Source of the DNA: Poa pratensis
Taxonomy: Eukaryota; Streptophyta; Magnoliopsida; Poales; Poaceae
Reading direction: 5' to 3'
NCBI GenBank assembly: GCA_947311845.1
Contig: CAMZMU010000116.1
Span: forward strand, 2,787,492 to 2,851,491
Length of the DNA: 64,000 bases
Made by a program: the position numbers and the translations under genes. Each line of letters begins with the position of its first letter. Position 1 is the first letter of the stretch. The notes beneath the pieces are model-generated. The model made no database searches, had not been told where the DNA came from, and was given only the letters and a program-made list of their open reading frames with translations. This document shows, in pieces, positions 1-10,113 of this stretch.

Positions 1-2348
1 GAAGAATTAAAGCTGCACAAGGAACAAATTACCGCACTTAGCCAGCAAGGTACTAGCGGCCAATCTCAGCGGCACATGGTAGAAGCTGCATGCGATGGTA
101 CCGGTGCCCATCGAATCGGAAAAGCAGCGTGGCTTCCACGGAGCTCCAGGATGGTAATGATGATGCAGTGGCTCCTCTTCGTCGCTACCCAGTGGATGAT
201 ATCACAGAGAGCACGCCTTGTGAGCTACATCTGAAAGTTTATAACTTATCCATGAAGGTGGCGGTCGGCTATGCCCTACCAATTGGACCTAATCCAACTT
301 ACCATTTTGCTCCGGTTCCAAATGGCTACGCTGTTGTCGGGGTGGATGCAGTGATGAAAGATTTTGAGGAGCTGAAGCTGCACCACCCTGCAGGTGAAGA
401 TGGGGAGGTGCTTGAACTTGGAGAAGCCAAGAAAGCGCCAATTCTATGGCCAAAGGAATTCATCGTGCTTCCGAACTGGCAGCCAAGGCCATCGACTCCT
501 CAGCATTCTCCAGCGCAACAGTCCTCTTCACCGCCTCAGCATTCTCCAGCGCAGCCGTCCTCTTCACCGCCTCACAAGTCTCCAGCGCAGCCGTCTCCGC
601 CGCCGCGTGACCAGTCTCCAGCGCAGCCGTCTCAGCAGAAGAAACGGACCAACGCCGCTCCCCCGCTCCGCACTCAGAAGAGAGGTCGCACTCAGAAGAT
701 AGTCGACATCCCGTCGGTTCCTCCCAAGAGACCTTATGACAGGACTGAAGCGGAAAACGCCGAGGTAGTGGCTGCCTACAATAAGGCTTTTTTTGCACCA
801 AAAAAGCCCGAGCCAAAGATGGTATATGATGAAAAAACCAAAAAGTGGGCTAAGTCCTTCCTTGAGGCCATCCCAGATATCGATGAATCTGCCATCTGAC
901 TATGGTCGTGAACTTAAGAGGCTAGCACGTGCCCAGTCTGAGCAGAACAAGGGAAGAAGTGCAAAAAGCGGGAAACAAATTCCCCAGCTCGGACAGCAGA
1001 AAAATCAATCGGTCGCCCCGCTCATAGTGTGTTCCGATGTCGACAAGGACTTCAAGCCGCTATGGATCAGGACCTGGAATTATTGGATCCAGAGCCTGGC
1101 TGCTGCTAAAGAACTTGGTATCACTGTATCACAGGCCAAGGAAAATGCTACCGCCATGGGTATGAGCCTTGGTCAACTTTTAGGCTATGAAAGTGCGCCA
1201 ATGTTAGAGATGGCACGGAAATATGTCCAAGGGGAGCCTATGGTCAGTAATGTGGAGCTCGCGGGTCTATCAACACATATGCGAAATCTGCATACCTGGT
1301 ACCTGGTGCACACATCAAAGAAGGGCGCGAAAGAGTGGTTTCCGGTGGACGTTAGAGTGGACCATTTCTTCAAACGTTACATTATACAGGTTCAACTGAC
1401 TGAACTGTTCCAGTTATTCCAAAAGCGCGACCTCGACAAATCTATCCTCTCTTGCTATTGTCTGTAAGTGATTTATTTTCGTAATTAAGTCTCTAGCTCA
1501 GCTCGTTCATTGCCTGTATTATATTATCCTGACTATATATATATATATCCTTTTGTACGCTATTATGCAGAATGAAGATGCTGGAATGCAAAAGAACTCG
1601 AGTTTTTGAGGTTGGGTTCGTTGACCCATATATCGTGAATTCATATACTTTAGTCAATTCCCCAAAGACGTGGAGAATGACCTGACCACCTTTTTAACCA
1701 TGCAACATTTCTGTACGGAAATACTATTTCCTTACAACTTCAGGTGAGTGTTTCTGTCTTGTACATATTTTTATTTGGCTTTCTCGATGTTAAGTGTAAT
1801 TGATGAGCTATGCATGTCTGCTTTATGTAAACGTCCGCAGGCCACTGGATTCTGCTAAGCATTCAACCTGACAAGTCCATAGTTGAAGTCCAAGACTCAT
1901 TAAGTTGGGACCAAGCGTTGTGGTCCGACATGAAAGAAATGCTCAACAAGTAATTTCAATCATTATCGCATTATATCGCCCTCTTTCGTTCGTTCCCTGA
2001 TGTCAAGTAATTAATAACTCCTTTGTTCATGTTCTTTGCCAAAGCAGGTGTTGGACAATTTTCAAACAGAAGGTAGAAGGTCCATTCAAAGATGAGCTAA
2101 CTTTTAAATCGGTGAAATGTCCGCAGCAGCCACCGGGGAGTAATTTATGTGGATTCTACGTTTGCGAGTTCATTCGCGAGTTGACCACTGAGCGGAAAAC
2201 AACTCATTTGAGCGACATGCGGGAGACGCTCGACCCAAAACTGCGCGTAGGAGCAATTCAAGAGGAATTGGCGGGATTTCTGCTTAGGGAGGTCATCGAT
2301 GAAAAGGGAGAACATTATGCTTCGGACGATGAACTACATATCCCTTGA
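1..2348 (+). pseudogene. CACTA second-gene product (DUF8039-like region plus Ulp1/C48 protease end), partial
   Basis: From about 120 the + strand encodes the C-terminal half of the TnpA-like/protease gene found in grass CACTA elements. A DUF8039-like region (YPVDDITESTPCELHL, then KVAVGYALP) is followed by a Pro/Ser-rich linker of SPAQPSSSPP repeats, a conserved segment ending LSCYCL at 1465, and exons of a C48 (Ulp1/SENP-like) cysteine protease. The expected catalytic residues are present in separate exons: His in HWILLSIQ (codon at 1843), Asp in VEVQDSL (1894) and Cys in SNLCGFYVCEF (2148), with the upstream Gln at 2124 or 2127. Introns have GT..AG borders, for example after 1464 and before 1841. 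The frame shifts near 120, again between the linker and the 900-1467 exon, and near 1650, so this copy is probably dead. The role of the protease in transposition is not established. Confidence 0.75.
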
Positions 2349-2507
2349 TGGCTTGATCTATCTCCATGTAATTAAATAGTTGTATTCTCGCAAGAGATCG
2401 AATATTAATTATGTATGCATCAACGTGTACTGTGTATATAGTAGAGCGTATAATATGCGTACGGAAACGATGGAGAGCACGTCGGCGATGCGAAGAAGGG
2501 GGAGACG

Positions 2508-2680
2508 ACGGAGGCACCGGCGAGAGGGAGAGGGGGCACCGGCGAGAGGGGCACCGGCGAGAGGGAGAGGGGGCACCGGCGAGAGGGAGAGGGGGCACCG
2601 GCGAGAGGGGTCACCGGCGAGAGGGAGAGGGGGCACCGGCGAGAGGGAGAGGGGCACCGGCGAGAGGGAGAGGGGGCACC
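2508..2680. repeat. GC-rich minisatellite, about 22-bp unit
   Basis: About eight imperfect tandem copies of a unit built from GCACCGGCGAGAGG plus GAGAGGGG fill this stretch; unit length varies because the second half is sometimes missing. The array sits just 3' of the protease gene inside the CACTA element. All frames are open across it on both strands, giving spurious Arg/Gly-rich ORFs that are not counted as genes. Confidence 0.9.
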
Positions 2681-3096
2681 CTAAACCCTAAATACCAAAA
2701 AAAAAAAGTCACACATTGGTCCCGGTTCGTATTAAGAACCGGGACCAATGAGCCTCCCCCAGGCCCAGCCTGACCTGGCCACGTGGCCACCCATTGGTCC
2801 CGGTTCTTGGGCCAACCGGGACCAGCATTGGTCCCGATTGGCCAGTCCCGGTTGGGCAACCGGGACTGATGGCCCAACCGAACCGGGACCATAGGTGGTT
2901 TTTCCACTAGTGTATTGAGCTACCTCACCCATTAGATCTGGTGGCTTGGACGGTTCCTGTTAACCCGTCCGTACCGTAAAAAAGCCCTAGCGCTCAATGG
3001 GAACGAGGTGTTGTGCAGGTCCTTATATAACCTAGGCATGCGTCCTTGGATGCATCGCTCCCAATGGACGGCTAGATGCTAGTCCGGCCTCAAGTT

Positions 3097-3866
3097 TTAG
3101 ATCGGACCACGATACATAGTATTTACCCTTAGAATAACTGAAGCTGTTACTAGCGAAGATAAATCCCTAGTGACTATAGCACCATCACATTCTGGTTCAA
3201 GGATACAGAGATGAGTAAGGTTCCTAGAACAAATCAGGAGACCCTCGATCTTATAGCACCGAATCATATGAAGAACCTTGAGTGATCTCGATGAGATCTC
3301 CTTCACGCCAAACTGCAATTCTCCAGATATAAATGTTCAAGCACAGGGCATTCATGGTTCAGCGGCATAAAGAACCCGTGACTCAAAGACATAGATTCGA
3401 GCCTCATTATTTTGAGGTGCTGAGAAGGAAAAAATTCTGTGCAGTGATAGTAGTCAAATCCATAAACATAGAGGAGATGAACTTTCTGCTTGATGGCATG
3501 ACGAATCCAAGCATAACTTGTCGTACTACCGCCACCAGCGACGAAGATTTGGGCCTCATCCAAGCAAATAGCGCCATCACGCAAGAGCAGCAAGTGGTCC
3601 CCAAACTTCTCCGTCTTGTGGACACCCACACGCCAATCGGTATTTTCTTTCTGGAAGTCCTTGAACTGGATATAAATGAATGGTGTAGAGGCCCAGAGAT
3701 TGCGCCACCTCGGTGAGAGAAGACTTGTGCGCACAACCTCTGGCATCGGCAAGAAGGACATCATGTGGTGTAACAGCTCATCGCAGAGGCTGCTGAGCCT
3801 GTCAACACCATGGTTGTTTCTTCGCGCACTTTTGGAAGCACTGGGAACGGACGCTGATGACGACAT
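3097..3866 (-). pseudogene. F-box/LRR (FBL/FBD-type) protein, frameshifted
   Basis: Read on the minus strand from ATG at 3866, the product starts MSSSASVPSASK. The F-box follows (DRLSSLCDELLHHMMSFLP, then TSLLSPRWRNLW), and then the linker and leucine-rich segment typical of the large grass F-box/LRR family (HECPVLEHLYLENCSL). Such proteins bind SKP1 through the F-box and choose substrates for SCF ubiquitin ligases. The first frame stops at 3303. The continuing LRR sequence (QFGVKEISSRSLKVLHM, SRNLTHLCILEPECDG) is in another frame from about 3318 to 3097, so a small deletion near 3310 breaks the gene. The 3' end lies only about 185 bp from the CACTA terminus at 2912, and the usual C-terminal exons are missing. 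Probably dead; a sequencing error in one base run would be the alternative. Confidence 0.8.
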
Positions 3867-4263
3867 TTCATCAAACTTGCAGGCTGCATGAATCCAGTAA
3901 GACAAATCATAAACAATCAGAACGTGAGATGTACATATATGCGGCTGAAGTCGTAGAAACACAAAAATGAGATGAGGTGGGTTGATACAGGAGACAAATA
4001 AAATCGTGAAGCAACTATGCTGAGGATACAACAGTGCAACCTTGTGTAAAAGTGTAATGTAGTTTAGAAAAAAAAAATGCATATGCAGCCTTGAGGTAAA
4101 AGTGAGCATCCTTCTAGAGAAGGTGTGTCTACGATATTGGTTCAGAGCTAACTCCCTCAAAAAAAACATTTGGAACCAGGTTATTCCTACTACTTGAACA
4201 GAAGTATCAAATTTATAGGTAGTACACAATTAATAACCAACAATAATTGAACAGAAGTATCCA

Positions 4264-4353
4264 CAGTTGTGAATGTGGATCGAACCAGTTGGGCAAATCC
4301 CTGGTTAATACAACACCAGGACAGCGGAGATCAAGAATATAGAGATGGGTAAG
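4264..4353 (-). pseudogene. F-box/LRR gene fragment (second copy)
   Basis: A 30-residue minus-strand stretch (LTHLYILDLRCPGV, then VLTRDLPNWFDPHSQ) aligns with LTHLCILEPECDGA..VTRDLSSLVTAS of the neighbouring F-box pseudogene at 3097-3318. It is therefore the 3' part of another family member lying upstream of the first. It stops abruptly at 4353/4354, where repeat sequence beginning GAGTATCTCCACC starts, suggesting that an insertion cut this gene. Too short to be functional. Confidence 0.6.
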
Positions 4354-4848
4354 AGTATCTCCACCCGGCACCCCAAAGCACCTCTCAAACGACCATTGGA
4401 TGGCCGGACACAGAAATCTGCTACACCGGCACCCCAAGTGTCCGGCTCGACCTAAATTATGCCCGGCACCCCAAACAGGATTCCAAATTTGGAGGCCCTC
4501 TCGGTGGTGCTGGACAGTGGCCAGACAAGCCATCCGACGAGCGGGACCGCCTTGTTATTGACATGGGCCGGTCGCCAAATTCTTCTCATCCCTTTACATT
4601 GGCGCGTCGGCCGCTAAAATCTCTCAAATTTCTTTACTCTATTTCCACAAACTCCTCAAATTCTCCTTCCTTGGTGCCGCAGTCGCACACCTCTTTTTTG
4701 CCACCGCCGCGATTGGGGCCTAGACTCGCGCTGCCAAAAAAGAAGGCGTTGGATGTGCAGCCGAAACTGATGAAAACAGAGCAAGTGGAACTTGCCGGGG
4801 GAAGGGGTCATGACGGTGGACCTCATACGCTTGGCTGAAATGACAAGG
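4354..4848. other. Repeat-like remnant, possibly PIF/Harbinger-derived
   Basis: The block starts GAGTATCTCCACCCGGC right after TAA, which resembles the GAGCATCTCCA ends and 3-bp TWA targets of grass PIF/Harbinger elements. Its interior is leader-like, followed by a short Lys-rich open stretch with no recognised domain. No matching right terminus was found; the sequence from 6976 to 7310, with SPSSPNYFNELPMPP and SVDDESYVEEANP in shifted frames, may be the other half separated by the LTR-like block. Weakly supported. Confidence 0.3.
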
Positions 4849-4849
4849 A

Positions 4850-6955
4850 TGTTGCCTAGAAGGGGGAGGGGGTGAATATGCGATTTAAAAAACTTTTCTG
4901 GTTTATACTTGATAATTGTGTAATAAAACTAGATGTTTAAATTAACAATCCAACAATCTAAATATACTAGGCTCACCTATGTGCACCAACAACTTATGCT
5001 AAGCAAGAGAAACAACAAATTGAAAGAAATATATAAGACTTCAAGCACGAAGGTTATCACAATGTAAAGTGCATAAGTAAAGAGCTCAGGTATAGAAATA
5101 ACCGAGGCACGCGAAGACGATGATGTATTTCCGAGTTACTCGTTTTTAGGGGAGTACGTCTCGTTGGAGGGGTGTGAGTTTCAAACTTAAGACGCCATAA
5201 ATGGCCTCACCCTATTCTACGATGAACCTTTCCCAAAAGCTCGGTTCACCTTCCATTATCGGAATCCTTTAAGTCGGAATCCGGAGCCTTTACAACAATC
5301 TTGAGGCAGAACGCACAAAAGGATTGGGAGCTCCCAAGTGACCACAAAAGGTTTCAACCACCACAAAAGGCGTCTAGGGTCCAAAGACCCAAGAGTAAAA
5401 AGGTCACAAACTTTCACATCCACGAACCCTCGTGGAGAGCACAAACCGACGCACAAATGCAATGGCAATAGTACAAGTGCTCAAACCATTCACTCTCAAA
5501 TCTCACCAAAAGAAACTAATGCTTATGGGGGGAGAAGAGAGGAAGAACAAAGAAGAACTCAACAAATGGAACTCCAGATCTAGATCCAAAGGGTTTCCCT
5601 CACTTAGAGGAGAGAAGGATTGGTGGAAATATAGATCTAGATCTCCTCTCTCTTTTCGCTCAAAGATATGCAAGAATCATGGGAAGAATTGGGAGAGGGA
5701 CAAGCTTTCCAAGGCCAACAATGGAGGTGAGAGAGGGGGAAATTTCGTGCTTGGAAGAGCTGGTTGCTTTGGGGAAGAAGGGGGCCTTTTATAGGTCCCA
5801 CGAAAAAAGAGCTGTTGCAGGAAAAATAACCCCGGAGACTCCGGTCTGGGGAGGCCGGAGTCTCCGGCCTGGGCAGAGTCTCCGGCCCCTGAGGGCGGAG
5901 ACTCCGGCCAGACCAGAGACACTGAAATCTCCGGGGCACTTCTGGCCCACATCCGGCCTCTATATAGAGAGTGCCGTCGTTAGGGCACGAGTGCCAAAAC
6001 CGGTAGGCCGGAGACTCCGGTCCCCCTGAGTCTGGAGACTCCGGTGTGGGCACACCAGATACTCCGGTCTAGGGGCACCGGATACTCCGTCCTGGATTTT
6101 CTGTAGCCACTCAGCAAACCTGAAATGCAATAACTTTCTCGTTCGAACACCAAATCAGGTAAAACCAATTTTGTTGGAAATATTAAGAACCATAAATAGA
6201 GTTAAGTTGACACACATGGGAAGGTGTGGAACTTTCCTCACGAATGAACCGATAATATTTCCAACATGAAAACGCAACAAGTTTTCCAAACAAAATCCGT
6301 TTTCGAAGAACTTGGGCTTCTGATGAAGATCACGACAAGCACAAAAACCCAACTAGGAGAAAAACCAAATAAGAACCAAGAAAAATGATGATGCCAAGTA
6401 TGCAAAGATTTGAGCTCTCCACAAAGATGAGATCAAGTTACTCACTTGAGAGTCTCTCTTGATATTACACCGTCTATCCTATAACCCGGTCTCCCACAAT
6501 ACCACGAGACCGGTAAAATAGAAACCCTATCAAGATTATAACATTGCCTTGCACATTTCACTTGAGCTAGATGATGACAATCTTGATCTCTTCAAGTGGA
6601 CCACCATTGTTGATTGCGCTTTAGCTTGGTGAATACTCACATATCGCTCCCCCATCCACCAATATGAGATAGCCTCTCTTAGGCACATCTTCACTTGACC
6701 ATAATCTTAAAATGGATGACAAGCTTCAAGCATAGGATTTCTTTCGAGATTCTTCTCTTGAACTTGCACATCATCTCCTTCTCTTGAATATTGCTTTGGT
6801 CATCACTTTATCTTCTTCTTTCAATCTTGATACCAACACATGGTGTTCAAGCATTGCCAATGGACAAGCCCTACAAGGATATCTCAATGCAACCATTAGT
6901 CCATAGAGATTGTCATTAATTACCAAAACCACACATGAGGGCTCATGCACTTTCA
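4850..6955. repeat. LTR-like non-coding repeat block (TGTTGCCTAG...CACTTTCA)
   Basis: The block begins TGTTGCCTAGAAGGGGG and ends GCTCATGCACTTTCA. These TG..CA ends have the form of an LTR and match my memory of a non-coding repeat common in grass genomes. It has no long ORF and an A+T-rich outer part. A central G+C-rich part carries many copies of GGAGACTCCGG. No convincing 5-bp duplication flanks these exact ends (AAGGA on the left, TTGGC on the right), so solo-LTR status is only a suggestion. Confidence 0.35.
5831..6092. repeat. Cluster of short palindromes GGAGACTCCGG
   Basis: At least eight close variants of the palindrome CCGGAGACTCCGG or CCGGAGTCTCCGG occur in about 260 bp with irregular spacing, including pairs in direct contact. 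This is far denser than chance. The spacing is too irregular for a simple tandem array. Function unknown. Confidence 0.8.
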
Positions 6956-6975
6956 TTGGCTTCACGCGCCAAGGA

Positions 6976-7310
6976 AAGGTTGGAGCAATAGATGGAGCAA
7001 GGCGTTCTCTCTGCCACCCAAATACTAGGCGGCATGAGCCCATGGAGCTCGATAGCGCTCCTCCTGCCAACGGGAGTTCCTCGCCATCTTCTCCGAACTA
7101 CTTCAACGAGCTACCCATGCCGCCGTTGTAGCAAACGTGTTTCCTTCAGCTCGTCCGTGGATGACGAGAGTTACGTCGAGGAGGCCAACCCACGCGACCC
7201 CCACAAAGAAGGCATACCGACCTAGACGGCAGCTCTGGCATCCGATCGACGCATGCGACCGCGGCGCGTGGCAGGGTAGCTCTCGTGTGAGATTCAATTG
7301 TATCAGTCTC
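6976..7310 (+). other. Unassigned coding-like remnant
   Basis: Short open stretches in two + frames encode PPANGSSSPSSPNYFNELPM and SVDDESYVEEANPRDPHKE. They look like pieces of one frameshifted protein, possibly the N-terminal region of a PIF/Harbinger accessory protein. No complete domain is visible and no start can be fixed. Confidence 0.25.
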
Positions 7311-7502
7311 AGAGCACGGCTAATAGTATAGCCAGTTGCTAGCTCTATGGAGATGACATGTCATTTATAGCCACCATCTAAAAACACTCGGATAGTAAGG
7401 TGGACTATAAGGATGACTATAAGACTAGTATTTTGTGCAGCCTTCTCTATTTGTCTCCTTATATTTATTAGTTTTGTCTACAAAAATGTGTAGAGGAAGG
7501 CT
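7311..7502. mobile_element. MITE-like remnant
   Basis: The segment contains CACGGCTAATAGTATAGCC and TATAGCC/GGACTATAAG-type inverted motifs typical of small non-autonomous DNA elements in grasses. Clean terminal repeats and a duplication were not found. No gene is visible here. Confidence 0.3.
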
Positions 7503-7800
7503 CACTAGTAGGGAAAAGCTTATACGTGAGATGCTATCAGTGGCGCACCAGCCACTTGTGCGCCACTGATAGTCTCTCACCAGGTTTCCTGGATTTTGAA
7601 AAAAAATACCAGTGGCGCACCAGATTGCAGTGCGCCACTGGTAAATTTTTAGCAGTGGAAGGTAAGTTCCAGATAAACTTGAAAAATTTCGAGGTGGAGG
7701 AGAGAGAGTACCAGTGGCGCACCAGCCACTTGTGCGCCACTGGTAAATTTTTTATCTGTGGCGCACCACTGCCTGGTGCGCCACATGTAAGTTTTTTTTT
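7503..7800 (+). mobile_element. CACTA terminus with GTGGCGCACC hairpins
   Basis: The terminus CACTAGTAGGGAAAAGC starts at 7503. Four inverted repeats follow, each pairing AGTGGCGCACC with GGTGCGCCACT or a close variant (7534-7572, 7607-7643, 7709-7745, 7757-7785). These are the subterminal repeats of one grass CACTA group; the same type recurs at 21840-21995. No opposite terminus was found to the right, so the element is truncated or its right end has decayed. The two small genes at 9247-9827 and 10114-10603 may belong to it. Confidence 0.7.
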
Positions 7801-8215
7801 TAAACTTTAATTTTGATAACTTGAATTTTGATCAAATGCAGAATAGTATGTGGCTTTTTTCCCTTTGTGTTAGTGTTCATATATTTGTCATATTTGTGAA
7901 TACTTGGGGAAGAAACTTTAATTTTGGAAATGTGCATGTTCAATAAATGTTTTTGTTTGTTTGTATTTTTTTCATAAATTTGTAGAATGACTCCATAGTT
8001 AGAGAATATGTATTTTGTTGTAGTTCGAAATGCCGGAATCCGTTGAAATTTGATACGTAGAGTATCTCCAAATACGCAGCGATTTAAATTGTTTGAATAT
8101 TTTTGTATTTTGCCATAAATTTTCATTTTAACTCCGTAGTTAGAGAATGCATCGTATGAGCATTTATTAAATTCAACTTCATGTAATTTGAGGAAGTGCA
8201 TTTATCAGCGACATT

Positions 8216-8338
8216 AAGACGATCGCCCTTGGTATTATAGCCACGTAGACTGTCCCACTTCCGCGCAATCTCGAAGCCGAGGCGAGCGTCAAGAGCGGCA
8301 TACTCGACTTGCTCGTAGCTCAATGGAACGTTGCCCCA
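8216..8338 (-). pseudogene. 3'-5' exonuclease domain fragment (WRN/DnaQ-like)
   Basis: The minus strand encodes a 41-residue stretch beginning WGNVPLSYEQVEYAALDARL and continuing GFEIARKWDSL. It matches the end of the DEDDy 3'-5' exonuclease fold of plant Werner-exonuclease-like proteins and includes the ExoIII motif Y-x3-D (YAALD). The N-terminal ExoI and ExoII motifs are absent and the frame runs on into A+T-rich sequence, so this is a fragment. It lies downstream of the CACTA terminus at 7503, which suggests capture by the transposon. A truncated host gene is the alternative. Confidence 0.65.
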
Positions 8339-8639
8339 TGGTGAATTTCGACATGAGTTTTGCACTTCGATGAACCATACACCACAAGAAGAAGCAGAAC
8401 AACATTACCTCCTAAAAAAATCAATCCCTTCATAAGACAAAGTACTACTACCACAGAGAAGAGAAAGAAGACCGTGAAACAGTGATGATTTAGTGTATTA
8501 TTATGTAATATTGTATTTCATCAATGAACATCGATAATATTGATGTATCAGCAGTTAACTTTTTGAACATGGTGGATTCATATTTAATCACCTATTTTAC
8601 ATTTTAGAACTACTTTTTTTCCTATTAATAATTTAAAAA

Positions 8640-9040
8640 AAACCCCAAAAAAAAACTGGTCGAACGAGGTGGAACGGGCGACTCCGCGCACCGCTCGACC
8701 CCACCTTATCCCCTCGCGCGGCTCTGCTGCCCTCTCGCTCACCTCTCCCTCACCGCACCCCATCCCCGTCGCCACACTCCATCGGCGCCGCCCGCGCCGC
8801 CACACTCCATCCGTGCCGCCACTCCCGCGCCTCCGCACCTCTCCCGCGCCTCCGCACCACATCCACGACTCACGGGAGCGGGTGACCACGGAGAGGCGGC
8901 GGCGGCGAGCGAGGACGAGCAAGGGAAGGCGGCGGCGAGCAAGGACGGGCGGCGGCGACCACGGGCAAGCACGGGCGGCGGCGCGACAGCAGGAGCATGC
9001 ACGGGCGTCGGCGCGACAGCAAGCAGGGCATCAAGGTATA
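8640..9040 (+). other. G+C-rich leader-like segment
   Basis: This stretch is very G+C rich, with CGCC/GGCGGCG runs open in several frames, and ends at a plausible splice donor (CAAGGTATAAATC near 9035). An A+T-rich intron-like segment then runs to an acceptor before ATG at 9247. It is best read as the 5' untranslated exon of the gene at 9247-9827. No protein is called from it. Confidence 0.35.
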
Positions 9041-9246
9041 AATCATTCTAACCCTAGATTAAATCTGGTACTGCAATGTTGCAATAAATCAAAAATTAAG
9101 ATAAAATCCATGAAATTTCGTAGCATTCTTGCTTATGTATGGTGTTCTTTCAACATTTTTATCTGTTTGGTTGGTGAAAGCATTGCCAGATTGCATGTCT
9201 CTTATTTATTAGCCATATATAAATTGTTTTAGTGTATGTATTGTAG

Positions 9247-9827
9247 ATGTCCAAGAGCATGGATAAAAGGAAAAGGATGCTTAGGGGAGCTGCTATTTTT
9301 GTTGTCAAAATTTTAATTTTATATGAGACTACAAAGAAACATTCATGTTGGTAACCTCACCATTCCTATCAAATGGGTGATTGGAATCTAATTCTAGCAA
9401 TTCCATTCTTGCAACTGAACACAAGGATGGAACAAGGTGGAACCATTCCATTACATTTTGTTTGCCAAACCGAACGCAGAGATGGAATGGTACCATTCTG
9501 GTGGAATGGAATGGTTCCATTCCATTCCACCCCATCCAAATACTGAACACACCCTAAAAAGCCGCCTTCTTCAAGGATCACCGGCAGGCAGAGAGGCTGC
9601 TCAGGGCGCGCCACCAGCGCGAGGAGGCTGACCCCTTTGTCAAGGATCTCCTCCTTGATCCCGAGGTGATGGCGGTCCAGTACCAGGTCCTCAGCGAGAG
9701 TCGGCAGCAGCGCGGGCAGGGCGAGCCCGGCCCCTCCGGCACGCAGCAGCAGGAGGACTCTAGCAGCACGTCCTCTTGGTGGGACCGCGACGACGACGTC
9801 ACTGACACCGGCGCGAGTGGAGTTTAG
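9247..9827 (+). pseudogene. Small unknown gene interrupted by a MITE-like insertion
   Basis: After an acceptor-like TTGTAG, an ATG at 9247 opens MSKSMDKRKRMLRGA and is then broken by about 265 bp of GGAATGG-rich repeat. An open frame resumes at 9561 and runs 88 codons to TAG at 9825-9827 (AAFFKDHRQAERLL, then DPFVKDLLLDPEVMAVQYQV, then a Gln/Ser-rich end and WWDRDDDVTDTGASGV). The two pieces join plausibly as the first and last parts of one protein. The product is basic at the start and acidic at the end, with no recognised domain. It may be a gene carried by the CACTA element that starts at 7503. Confidence 0.45.
9290..9557. repeat. GGAATGG-rich MITE-like insertion
   Basis: The right end reads CCAAATACTGAACACACCC, the form of many grass hAT or Harbinger MITE ends (GGGTGTGTTCAGTATTTGG in reverse). 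The interior has many copies of GGAATGG or CCATTCC in both orientations. The left boundary is not clear, so the superfamily is unassigned. It separates the two coding parts of the gene at 9247-9827. Confidence 0.45.
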
Positions 9828-10113
9828 GATGTCTATCAGATGTCCTGTCGTGTCGTACTAGACTTATTATGCTACATGTCGTACTGCTAGACTTATGATG
9901 CATGTATGCTACCTATGTATTATTGTGCTACTTGTCTATATGTGTTATGTTTAGCTAATATGTTTACGTCGTTTTATGATTTATTCTGTTTTATGTTTTA
10001 TTAAGCTTGCATGATCCTCTCTATATATATCTATAATGGCATTCGTTTCATCAGTTCATTACATTGTTTACTCATAATTCTACTGATTCGATATCATGTA
10101 TAATATGCAGAAA

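Larger units (their letters stand above)
1..2912 (+). mobile_element. CACTA (En/Spm) DNA transposon, right part; left end outside window
   Basis: The right terminus reads CCACTAGTG and ends at 2912, so the inverted terminus is CACTAGTGGAAAAACC. It is preceded by subterminal repeats of the type CATTGGTCCCGGTT in both orientations (about 2716-2890), the usual architecture of grass CACTA elements. The adjacent 3 bp (TAT, 2913-2915) would be one copy of the target duplication; the other copy lies off the left edge and cannot be checked. The element carries a DUF8039/Ulp1-type gene, then a minisatellite and a short telomere-like CCCTAAACCCTAAA stretch (2682-2695). The superfamily call is secure from the terminus and gene content; the family within it is not named. 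Confidence 0.85.

Noticed and set aside
1185..1373. Minus-strand ORF within the CACTA gene, and many similar shadows
   Set aside because: Antisense shadows of recognisable + strand coding sequence.
2293..2773. Several overlapping 60-120 codon ORFs, Arg/Gly/Pro-rich
   Set aside because: They are the minisatellite read in all six frames and have no independent coding signal.
4845..6975. AAGGA repeat as target duplication of the LTR-like block
   Set aside because: The right AAGGA at 6971-6975 lies 16 bp beyond the CA end, and the block would then end CGCC, not CA.
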